DNA of 64,000 nt from the NCBI GenBank assembly GCA_024362935.1, contig JANCRA010000011.1, positions 6,627,501 to 6,691,500 of the forward strand, written 5' to 3'. The stretch comes from Setophaga petechia. Lineage: Eukaryota; Chordata; Aves; Passeriformes; Parulidae. The notes beneath the pieces were generated by a model, which was not told the origin of the DNA, did not search any database, and saw nothing but the letters and a program-made list of their open reading frames with translations. Below, piece by piece: positions 52,436 through 64,000 of the stretch (its first letter is position 1; each line of letters opens with the position of its first letter). The translations under genes were made by a program, and so were the position numbers.

Positions 52436-53420
52436 TTAATGGATTTGTGCTTTGTCTGGAGGTGGCAAAAAAGTGTAGAACTGCAGGGGTCTGTTCTGGT
52501 ACCTGTTCAGTTTAACACCATTATCCTGAAGAAATGACTGTGCTGTCTGCTCAGGTTTTCCAGAAGACACTAAATTGAAGTGAACACCTGACACAGTTGA
52601 GAGCAGATTGCCATCCAAGGTGGCCTAGGCTGAAGGTATGGTCCAACAGGAACCGTATAAAATTCCCCAAGGACAAATGCAAAATCCTTCTTATAAAGAG
52701 GAAGCCCTGGAAACAATATGGGCTGGGAAGAGCCTGGCTGGGGAGCTGCTGTGCTGTAAAGCACCTGGGGGTCTTCACTGGTAGAAGGCTGAGCATGAGC
52801 CAGCAGGGTCCTGACAGGAAAGGTGGCCGATTGCATTCTGTGTGAAATGAACAGGGCACAGCAAACACACACGAGGCAGTTCCATTCCACCCAGCACTCA
52901 TGACACCACACCTGGAACACTGCATCCAGTTTTGGATCTCCCAGTACAAAAAATATTCTGAACAAGTGAATCAAATTCAAGAAAGAACCACCACAATGGT
53001 GGCTGTTGCTGGAGCACTTGTCTTATCAGGAAAAAGTGAGGTAGCTGGGCTTGTTTACACCAGAGAATGGAAGAGTTCAAAAAGGCTTAATGGCAACCTA
53101 CCAATACCAACAAGGAGCTAGGGAATAGGATGTCAGGCTCTTCACAGTTGTGCATATTGGGTGGACGATGTACAGCATGCATAAGTTGAAGCAAGAGAGG
53201 CTCAGACTGGAGAGAATGATAAACATTTAAACAATGAGAGCATTCAAAAAATGGAAGAGATTGGCAAGTGAGATTATGCAGTTTCCATCCCCAAAGATTT
53301 TTAGACCAGACTATGTGAAGCCATAAGAAAACAGGTCCAATCTCACAGCTGACTATGCTTTGAGTAGGAAGTCAGCCCAGAGGTTTCTTGAGTTCTGTCT
53401 AAGCCTGAATATCTTATTGC
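52436..53420 (+). mobile_element. Longer CR1 LINE fragment (RT C-terminal region to 3' end)
   Basis: This is the largest CR1 copy in the window, + strand, about 1 kb. Translated pieces in shifting frames match the C-terminal part of the CR1 reverse-transcriptase ORF. They are RNRIKFPKDKCKIL (near 52640-52680), HLGVFTGRRLSMSQQ (near 52770), and PHLEHCIQFWISQYKK (near 52903-52950). The DNA then follows the CR1 order: CAGGCTCTTCACAGTTGTGC, AGAGAGGCTCAGACTGGAG, CAGTTTCCATCCCC, and a diverged tail near 53360-53420. Frameshifts and stops make it inactive. The endonuclease and the RT core upstream are absent. Confidence 0.9.
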
Positions 53421-56400
53421 CACCTATTGAAACACTTCCTGAGAAGAGTTTTTCTCCCTCATGTTTGTAACTGCCCTTCAATTAGTTAATTCATTGCCTC
53501 TGTCTTCTCTCTGAGAGTCCAAAAAACCTCTTCCTATAAGCATTTTTCTCTGACCATCTTTGTAGATAACTTTTAATTATGCTTAAGAGCATCAGTTCTC
53601 TTTTGAGACAGAGACATTGTTAAAGACAGTAAGTCCTACATGTTTCCCATTGAATTTGTGTCAAATCTCTGCAATTGCCTTTCACTTGATCACCCTTCTT
53701 ACAGATGCTCCAATCCTTTCCACAGTAATGCTCAGGAATAAATCTGAATTTAAAAATAATCAATCAAAGTGTAGTGAGATAATGCAAATGCACTGGACAT
53801 ACATATATGCAATTTTTTCCCTAGGCCCAAACTGAAATATTAAACTATTAATATGAGTTGTCCAGGAAGTCAAAAAGAGGGACACAAGAAAAGAAAGACA
53901 AAAGCAAGAAAATAGAATTCTATCTCTGTTAAAATTTATGGCAACATTTCATTGACTTGAGTGGAACCAATATTTCATCCAGTTTTATCAAAAAAAACCT
54001 CATTCTCAGAGATCACCCCTAAATTTCAATCCTCTGTTTTGTGAATAATAAATTGCCCTTGATCTTGTTGGCTCCTGGTTGTACTGTCTGATATGCATTA
54101 TTACACTGCACTGTGTACTAATCTCTTCTTCTATAGGAGAAGAAAAAATACAGTCTGTCTTGGATGGAAAATAGTAACAGAACATGTTAGCACTGCATCC
54201 AGTTAGATATTTCTGTATTTTTGAATCACAAGAGTCCTCTGTCTATCTGCATTTCCTAGGTTACTCCTTTCCTCAGGAGCAGTACAGTATTTCAGGCGCT
54301 GACCTGAAGACCTAGAAAGAAACATATCAGGGTTTATTGATGTCATACGTGACACACGGATGCGATGTGCATTAGAAAGTAATTTCTCTCTTAAGAGACC
54401 ACAGAAATTGGGTTTTTTGGCGCAGATAGAAACAATTGCAGCTTCAAAAAGACTCTTCATTTTCAAGGAATAGGCAGAGTAATATCTTAGTGCTGTCATG
54501 AAAATGAGTTTGTGCTCTAACTTTAGTGACTCAATAACGTGAAACACCAATATAATCCATCACACTGTCAGAAAGAAAGAAACAAGGAGGAGGGAAATAA
54601 AACATCATATTACATTGTAAAACCAGCATGTGCAGTTCCAAGGGAGTTGGGAACCCAGCTGATTGATATTTAAATATCAGATCACTGAAAATAGCTCAGT
54701 TAATAACTGTCATTTTAAAATGCTTAATTATTTGATTTTTTTTCTTTTCTGGAGAGCAGTCTTTTGGTTTATCTTCATCTGTTTTAATAAGGAGTCTTTC
54801 AGTTAGAGCTCTGAGTGAATTCTGAGAATATTCTCATTTCTGATTAATATCTTAAAATAACTCTTTTCTCACTATACTTTTATGAGATATAATTTCTGAG
54901 CCGATCTAATATAATGGGTCATGTTACTTTGTTTCTAAGCCATTTAGAGAAATGCAGCAGATTTAATCAGTTATTAACTAAAAGAAATTAATGCAGTGAC
55001 ACATGGGATGTTCATTAAACCAGGAATAATAGAAGAACTGTATTATAGGTAAAAAAACTGATCAATGAAATCTGAAAAAGAACTGCAATTAGGTTTTTTT
55101 TCATAGAAGAAACTTATTGGTGAAGTTCCTAAAATGTTAGCCTTAGGTCTGATGTTATTTAAATGTTTCATTAGGGACTTGGCACAAAAGTGTCAATGTG
55201 ATAATGAATTTATTGATGATAGAGAATTGGAAAGCACTTTAAATACAGAATATCATGTGAGGATAACTTAATGATTCTGAGGACCGAATAAAACATAAAT
55301 GGGACAATATAAAAATTTAAAATGCAGGGCCTGGCATTGCAGACTAGACCCCAAAGTATTCTTAAGGCATAGCCTGCTCTGTTTACCTTCCATTTCAGTT
55401 GCATAAAAGCATGCAAACTTCTAGAGATAGAGTTCCCATTCATTTGGTCAATGGGCAGAGTAGGTGCCTCTGAAATCCTCATGAGTGACATCATATCTGT
55501 CTAAATTAGGTGCTTCACCTCAGAAAAATACACATTTGCAGGAGAGATAAATCTTACCACATTAAATATCTAATATGGGGGTGTTAGTTAGCTATCTAAA
55601 TTAAATCAACTGTATTTAATCCCTAGGATTAAATTGATTTGACAGGGGAGACCTACCAGTCTGGAAACTAAACTGCAAATTAAGAGCCTTGATCTCTTAC
55701 ATTGTACATGATGTATTAGGCAATCAGAAATGAGATTGTTGAGGAAACACAGAAGTTAGGAAGGGAAGCAGGTCAAAATCACTATCCTTTATACAGTTTA
55801 AGCAAGAATCCTCACTGGATTTCCATTTCAAAGAGATTGAAGGAAGAGGAGGTAGCACTTAGCACTAGGAGGGTTTAGGAGTAAAGCACTTTCTCCAGAT
55901 AAGCGAAGATGGGTCAGGCAGAAGTTCTGAAAAGGGGCTGGGATAAGTATTCCTGATGGCTCAGGCATAGGTTCTGACAGTCTTGGGATAGTTATTTTAC
56001 ACACACAGATTGCCTATACAAACTTGTGTAAGCCAGGAAACAAGCTTTGCTCCATCAGACTCTTATTGCTCCGTTCACAGGCATGGGTAGACATTTATCG
56101 AGTCTGGCATGGACAGATAAGATGGCACACTGTATTTCCTTATTTTTAAGTTGCAAGTGAATCTCACCAACTTTTTATCTTTTTCATGCCCTTGCGAATA
56201 TTAAAAGAAAACTGACTGGATTTCTGCAGTAGCAATAACTGCTCAGTATAATATAGCTCAGCTAGCTTCTCTTCTGCAAAAACAGCATATTGAATTCTAT
56301 AATTAATGTTTTTCAAATGCTGTCAAATTAATTTTTTTCTGCCTAAGATTCGACACAGTTAAAAGGTTAAAAAAAATTAAAAATCAGGAATGTGGTATTG

Positions 56401-59400
56401 CAGTCAGCAATATTTTGTTTATTCACCTTCATTGACCATTTGAGCTTCAAGTGCTTTGATTGTTTTTTACCTGTGGGTTTAAAAATTCTACTGTGGCTTG
56501 TTAGTGTTGAACCAATAACAACGGTTTTGTTGGTGACTTAATTGTAAGGCTGAAGGCACCTTTTACAAGGACACCAGTAAGGACTGTCAGAATAATAAAA
56601 CTTTCGGTTTTAATTTTTTGTTTGTGTAGATAAATGAATCATTGTTCATGATTTTATGAGCCAAGAATGTGTAAATACAACACAGCGCAAAAGATTTCAA
56701 GATGCTTACAGTTACCAGGGTTTTGTAAACTCTGATATGCCGATGAGCACTTGTGCTTTTTTGCATTGCACTACACTGCATATGTGGAGCTTTGGATAAC
56801 AAAACTGAACCTTTTCAGAATCTGGGCAAGTAACTTAGGATGCTAGTACAGGTGTATTATCTCTTTTTGAGCTATCTGGTGAATTTACATAGAAAAGTGC
56901 ATTTGGCTGCTCTCAAACACTTTGGTGTACCTAAATCTCTCAATAAATCTAGTCCTCTCTTTGTCCCCAGAGAAGTTTATTACTCATTTTTGTGGCTCAG
57001 TTTGTGGTTGGTCCAACCTTGAAGAGGGTTTCTAAACTACTCTTCAATCCCATTAACCATCCTCAATGACAGCCTTCCAGACTGGAAGGAAACAGCAAAT
57101 TTCTACTCTATAACTTTAAAATAGCAAAAGTAGGGAAAGTAAAGAAGACCCAGCACAAATTGAGCCAACCTTATCATTGCTGTCATTCTGTAAACAAGAT
57201 CTTTCTTTTGTCAGAGCTGTCTCCATGATGTATTAGCTGCATTGAGACAGTTTTGAATAAAATTAAGAAGTCACTATGGTTTTGCCAGCTTTGCATTGGT
57301 ACATCTTGGGGCTTTAAATATCCATTAAAATGATCTGTTTTCTCACAGAGCAAAGTAGGGAAGGTATTAAAAAATCTGCTGCCAGCATGCATTAATGACT
57401 AATCCAATAATGTTCATGCAATGCCAGGGCAATTAAAATTATTTTTACATTTTAAAATCTGCATTCAAAAATACTAACCAACTAAAAAAACTACCGACCC
57501 ACATTTTCCTACTTTATTTCAAACTCTTTATTTCCCTTGCAGATAAGCTATATTCCAATCCTCACTTGGTTTTTTTACTCAGGGAAATTATGTATCACAT
57601 TTTAAGGCTCTAAATCAGCACTGTAATGATATAGTGAAATGGATAGCTCATTCCAATAAAAATATGGTAGTAGAAACAGAATAAGGTTGTTAACTCTTCC
57701 CTCCTCACTTCACATTATATTATATCTATGAACATACGAGCACAATTATGAATGAGAAATTTTAAAACCTATAAAATCAAAGTTTAATCTACACGTATTC
57801 AAAATAAAATTTCAGCTAACATAAAATATAAAGCTGTTTTCCAGTGAGTCAATTTGAAAATGCCATGTCAGGGGAAATTTTTCAGTTTTCATGTGCTCCA
57901 AATATTTATTGCTCGCCCAAACATTGCACTAGAAGCAATGAGAATGGAAGCAAAGTGTGTCACATAAATGCTCTCATATCACAGCATGCCATCAGCATCT
58001 GCAGATGTTTATTTTTTTCCTTTAGCATGGAAGCATGTTCATCCCTATTGTGATGAAAATTTACAGGTATATGGTTAGGTAAGAGATAGTTTTAGAGTAT
58101 TCAGGTGAGAAGTACTATTATAAATACATCTTGTGTATATGAAAGGAATAGAAATTCACCATGTGCCCTTTGAATAATTTATTAATTAGACCATGACTTT
58201 TAGGAATGCATTCAGTTTTCAATTCAGTGTCATGAAAATCCAACACAGTTTCTACTAAACTCAGTGTTAATTGCTTCCATCAACTGAAGTAACTAATTTT
58301 GAAATATAATATAAAATGGTACCAATTTCTTGGTTTGTAAACCATCTCTTTAAAATATATTCCTACTTTAAGGTTAGATATTCTAGATGCAATCCAAAAA
58401 ATATATTAAAACCCTGATCATCTCTGTGTGAAATATTAAAAAATACTATTTAAAGTGGTATCTAAGATTAAAGTTGAATCTCTGATATTTTTCCATAAAT
58501 AGCATTAAATGGAATAACTCTCTCAATGAATTTATATTTTGTAAGAATATCCCGAATCATCTGGAGAGCTTTCACAATAAATGCATCATTTTTTAATAAA
58601 TTAAACAAAACAGGTATAACTGCCTACTTTAAAAATCAAACAAAAAAAACCCCTTTCCATCATATTTCATGTCTACATGTGTCAAAAAATATGATGTCTT
58701 TTACTGTAGCTACTTCACAGATAGGAAGGGTATATTTTGTTTGATATTTAAGTATCATGACTCTCTACAGCTGTATTTTAAAAGCTCAAATATTTAATAT
58801 TTCACATCCAGTATACTAGCATACTTTATGGCAAAATATGTATTTGGTCTAATTTTACAGTACTTGGCGCCATTTCTTTCATCCATCCTGCCTGCCTACA
58901 ATGGATCAGTTGTATTTTTCATTTAAGTTAGATTCCATTCAGTGAGGCTACCTGAAAAAAGTGAGTAAACTGTGAAACGGGCACTATCACATTGTCAGCT
59001 CTCTGCCAGTCTCACTGAGAGGAGGCTAGGGAAGGTGTTATCCTTCTAAATGCAATCTCACTGTTTCCCATCAAATTTTAACTTGCCCTTTAATTCCCAT
59101 TAAAAACACTGAAGTTCCACTGGTGCTAATGTGGTATACACAAAATTAGGAAGCTGCTTTAAATACTGTCATACAAATTAAGTAAAACCTAAAATCTCTA
59201 ACTAGTGTTAATTAGTAAGCTCTTCCCTGATACTGTGAAGAAAAGCATTGTATAATTTTAATTTGATGTAATTATGTGACACTGAAAAACAGTCCTTCCT
59301 AGATTAAATTTAGAATCCACAACACAGATATCCATTTGTAACAGTGTTCTATGAGCATATGAAATATTATTCTACATATTTCCTCAGTATCTATATATTT

Positions 59401-62400
59401 CCTTAGTATTATATAAATAGGATAAATGCAACATTACTCACTTAAAAATCAAATCAGGGGAAAACTTGAAATTCTGCTTATTTGTGCTATATTTAATTAA
59501 ACAGATTTTCATCCCTTTGTGTTTGCACTAACTGCCTAAAGAATCTGCACCAAATTAATGTATTGATAAATAACTCACACTTGGGAACATCTGATATTTT
59601 TAAGCTATTTTTTATGCATTTTCAGTATGCATAAAAAATAGCTTAAATATATTCAGTCCATGTACTGTAATATCTTAGATATTAAAACAAAGTCTTAGTT
59701 GGAATCTGGTGAAAAAAAGGAAAGATCTTGTCATCAGTTTGAAATGGGTTTGATGTACAGTTGGCTAAATCCAGCTTTCTTCTTGGAGGATAAAGGTTGA
59801 TGATTACTTCTGAATCAGAATGGAAAAAGATATTTTCAGAACTCATACCAATGTTAAAAAGATTTTGGTCTTTGAAAGTCAGATTTTGAAAGTCTTTTTA
59901 GCCCCTATGAGGATTTATTAGCTCATGCAACCCTCGTTGGAGATGTATTAGGCATGTTCATTTCTCATAGGATGTCACTCTAGGTCACTCTGTAGCTCTC
60001 CTTCTGTCCTGTATATACTGTCAATCTGCCAATTCCACGCTGTTGTCCACAGTTTTCTCTCCACTGTTCTCTCAGTCTGCGTTGACCTTACAGGCAGTAT
60101 TTTCCATGGGAACATGGGCTATTGCCATTGTTTGGCAATTTGACAGTCGGACGTGATCATGCGCAGCTGTAGATCTTCCTGGCTATAGAGGCTGCCCACA
60201 TTGCTTGAATTCTCCTAACTGTGACAGAGTCTGTCATTTCTCTGATGGGGTCCAGATGACTTCAGGGGATAAAAATGTTTTTCTAGCTCATCACGCTTTG
60301 TTTTGTTACCTGGGAAGATGTTCTGCTGGATCCAACACTGCTAGGTAAGGATCCTTTTCTGTTTGTTTGCCCTTGTCATCAGTTTCTTGGATGTCTTTCC
60401 AAGGGATTATGCATGCCTACTGCTATCCATTATGTTTTCAGATTCCCAGATGCCACTGAACCACTAGAATTCTTCTGTAATGTGTTGCTCATTTCCTGAC
60501 TCAATGTCAGATAGGTCAGAAATCTATCTTTAGTTTTTCATTACACATTTTGCCCTCCGGATAGAGTTTCTCTCAAAAATTGTAAATCAATCTTCTGGCA
60601 TCCAAATATTTCCTAAATATTGATATTATCTTTTCTAGGTCTAGTTGAGAATTTTTTGAGGCTATATGTCTTCTGTAGCGCTTGTACTCTTCTCACTGTT
60701 TAAACATATGCACAATAATCTTGCATACACAGACACTTGTCTGCATTTGTCCAGCATGAAACATCCATTTTTATTAGGTCTGTTCCTAAATCTGCAAGGG
60801 CTACCTCTACAGCTCCATCAGTAATTTGGCATATTTGTTCCTTAAGATCTGTCCATCAATTTAGTACCCTTCTTAGCATTTTCCACAAGTAAGGGTATGC
60901 CAGCAACCAAATGGGATCAATATCTTGCTTTTCAGAGCTATTCTCTAGGAATCTTGTTTGTGCCATCTTGCCAACAGTTGTCAGAGGCAAAATACTTTCA
61001 ATTAGAGGAATTTTACTTATGTTTTATTGACAGTTAACAGAAATTTTTGATTACAGATTCACATACTTAAAAAAACAAAAAGGAAAACACACAATTAAAC
61101 ACTAACATTTTCCTTCCTTCTTCCCAGACTCACTGGCTTGTTGCTGCCAGTAAACATGATTCCAGTTTTTGAGACATTTTTACACTGCATTAGCCACTAA
61201 CCAGAAGACTTTGTATACATATACTGGGGCCAGTGATGCATCTGAACATGTTCCAAGGCTATTTTCAAGTCCATTACTTCTGCAAACTGACTAGAGCCTC
61301 CAGTCCCTTCACAGGTGGCAGCTCCTCCCATGGAGGGATTCCAATTAGCAGCTCACCACCTCCTGATCCCTGCAGTAATTTTACAAGATCTATGTGTAAA
61401 CAAACTCCACTGTTTGCTTACAGCACTAAATTCATGATATGCTGGAGCTTCAATAGCCTGAGGAATTTGGTTTTCTCACATTGTTGATTTGCTGGCTATG
61501 GACTAATAAATTCACCTAGTCCCAATCAGGATCTTGAGCCAGTACATATTTAGGGGGTAAAGGTCAGCACATATTTTTGCTACATGGCAGTAGTTGTTCT
61601 TCCATAAGTGGGCTTTGAACCCTTGAAGAAAAAGTTCAGGGCAGATAGTTTAGGGTATAATCACAGTGATTGTTCTGTGCCTAACACTGCAGTGGCATGA
61701 ATAATGACCTCAACAGCAGCACAAACCTCTTACTACCCAGAAATGTAGTTATTTTTGAATATTTTGTGGCCTTGAATCCCAACAGCTTGCCTTGCATTTC
61801 TTGAGGAGCTCATTTGCCATAAGCTCTTGCTGCTGTTGGCACAAGCTGCCATTGCCTCCTGCGCTGGTGTATGGCAGAAGTTTTACATCTCTGCTTCTGA
61901 CCAACACTAACATCACACATAGGCTTGCCACCTGTTTGACCTGGTCAAAAGATCAATGCTACTTCTCTTCCCTCTCAAAATTACTGCTTTTTTTTGACAT
62001 TATTATATCAATGTTTAATCAATTGCCTGCAATGAGGGTGTGCATACACCAATATGTACCAATGATCAAGGAGAGATTCCTTTTGATTCACCTCTGTGAA
62101 AATATAATTGAGAAAGGGCAAAACCTACCACACCAGTGGCTTCTGAAACATTTTTTTAAATAACCTATTGCTGGTCTAGTTTCTGAAGAGGTAGAATTCT
62201 CTAGAAGCTGAATCTTTCCACACTTCCACTTTGCTTTGCTACAAAGTATTTATTTTTTCACTAATCAAATACTTGTCTTAACTCTGGATCTGGACTCTCA
62301 GACAACGCTCTGCCACTATAACTAGTATAACACTAGTTACTTTAGCTACATTAACTTATTATGCAGGTGAAGACACATAAGATTTCTAAAGATAAATTTG

Positions 62401-64000
62401 TTTTATTTTTGAGAAAATTCTTATTAATTTATTTACAGTTATGTGCAGCAAAAAGTCCAGTTGTAAATAAACAGCTTTCTTTCTTCCTTCAAAAAAGTAT
62501 TCTGCCACAGCTGCTGCTGTTCAAAGTTTAATACTATTCTGGCTACAAGCTAACATGTGTGTTTAACCTTGGTGCAGACAGCAGAGACCAGTTACCTTCT
62601 GTCTCTGTATGCTTTTATGTTGTTGTCTATTATTACTGTATTTAATGTTCTCTTCCTTAAATATCAATACTCAGAGATAAGTGTTTTCACTTATAGGATG
62701 CTTGCAGAGAGAAACTGAATAACATCTTATGGCCACATACAGCAGTAACAGGAAGGATGACAATATTATTACAATGAAGAAGTAATTTAGAAGCCTAATT
62801 TAGAAACCACTCCTAGGATAGAGGTTGGTGAGTTTGAGTCATGATCACTATGTCTGAACATTTTAATGGTGCTGCCCAAAGTTTTTAGGTTACATTGTAC
62901 TGTTTAAAGGTTTCTTGTGTCTGGCATTTCAAAATACTTTGCAGAAATTTCAGGAAATATGGGCAACAGCAATTAACTAATACTGGTATATGAATTTGTG
63001 ACAGTTTAAAATGTTAGGGGATCCTTTCTCAATTACTTTGTTCTCTTGTGATATAGACATAGATGCTTAAAATCAAAGTACATTACTTTGCATCCAGCTG
63101 GATATTTATTTGCCCTGATTTTGTATGGGGGAAAAAAGTGACTGGAGATGAGGAAAGAGATATATGTAGTGCTCTGGCTGCATTTTCTCTATTCTTCCCT
63201 TTAATTAGCACTTCACACAAAAATCTGCCAGGCTGATCTGGGAGGTTAGAGCAGAAGTTCCACTGATACTTCAGCTATACCCCTTCCTTGGGAGGGATAA
63301 CTGCCACTGGGCCACCTGCTCAAGCAGTCCTGCTCCTCTTGCAAAAATCTGCCTAGAGTTATTATCAAGGACAGTTCTGCATGACTGCATGTCTTTTACC
63401 AGACTACTGTACTCTTTCTTACACACCATGGAAAAGACCAGCTTGTGTCTCAATATTTTGTAATATACTTCAGGGTACTCGGAATGGAAAAGACAATTAA
63501 TAAAACCAGATATTATTACATTTTATCATTAGCAAATAGGATAGGCAGAAAAAAGGACAAGATAAAAATATAGGATGATATAAAAAAGCATTTTGAACTT
63601 CCTTATCATCCATTTGTTAAGCTGACATGTCAAGTTTCAGTCTGTGGAGACACAATTGTCTCATTATCAGGTGAGTGCAGATATCATTGTTCTGGTAATT
63701 TTTTTTCTTTTTATTACTATTTTGACTAAGTACTGTGGGGAAAAGGGAGAAAAACAAACCTTTAATCTGCTTTACCTTTTACTTTGTTCATAATAATGTA
63801 CATACTTTAGTGAAAATATAACAGAAACACTAAAATTAGTTCCATTTCATTAGCATGACAGAGCTACTTTCCACCTTGAAAAGAAATCTGTATATAAAGG
63901 GAAATGATCATTTCTTTAAACATGAACACACAAAATTCTTTTCAAGGAGAATCACCAAAGACACTTGTCATCCAAAGTGACACAGTCAATGGATCTAAAT
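53421..64000. other. AT-rich unique DNA to window end, no gene seen
   Basis: No supported coding exon or RNA gene was seen. Frames of up to 123 codons (54203-54550 minus, 61792-62163 plus) lack domain signatures. A possible old CR1 scrap at about 53420-53580 and a slightly CpG-richer patch at about 60030-60300 could not be classified by eye. Confidence 0.6.
59600..59646. repeat. Perfect 20-bp inverted repeat, 7-nt loop
   Basis: TTAAGCTATTTTTTATGCAT (59600-59619) and its exact reverse complement (59627-59646) flank TTTCAGT. Confidence 0.95.

Noticed and set aside
54203..54550. 115-codon minus-strand frame
   Set aside because: It is long for AT-rich DNA, but no family signature or splice context was recognised. 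A translated search would be needed to revive it.

Overview
The window looks like vertebrate, most probably bird, nuclear DNA. It carries several 3'-truncated LINE fragments with the tail typical of CR1 (Chicken Repeat 1) elements. It also has one defective class II (betaretrovirus-like, ERVK-type) endogenous retrovirus, telomere-like satellite DNA, and a long AT-rich tract with no bacterial-style gene packing. No host protein-coding gene, tRNA or rRNA could be supported. CR1 also occurs in turtles and crocodilians, so 'bird' is the likeliest reading rather than a proven one.

Layout: (1) 1-9966 is a satellite of exactly 351-bp units, each a dimer of two related halves (about 178 + 173 bp) carrying degenerate TTAGGG/CCCTAA blocks. 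It is cut by the window edge, so it continues to the left. (2) 9967-14290 is a rearranged endogenous retrovirus: a + strand LTR, a gag remnant, a large deletion, the RT tail with RNase H and the start of integrase, and then a second LTR in the opposite orientation. (3) 14291-25480 is an unrelated satellite of about 370-bp monomers. Five variant monomers of about 431 bp each carry a 69-bp near-perfect palindrome. (4) 25481-64000 is AT-rich, gene-free DNA with four + strand CR1 fragments, simple repeats and a few perfect hairpins.

The retrovirus lies exactly at the boundary between the two satellites. Its two LTRs are inverted rather than direct, and the flanks show no target-site duplication. 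This is most simply read as recombination between two retroviral copies, one in each satellite, which joined the arrays. An assembly misjoin must be excluded.

The most unusual structures are the telomere-motif inverted repeat in the half-units of the 351-bp satellite, the higher-order organisation of that array, the chimeric inverted-LTR retrovirus at the satellite junction, and the palindrome-bearing monomers, which show a paired (compensatory) change and a flipped loop. The many small open frames inside both satellites follow from the repeat structure and are not annotated as genes.
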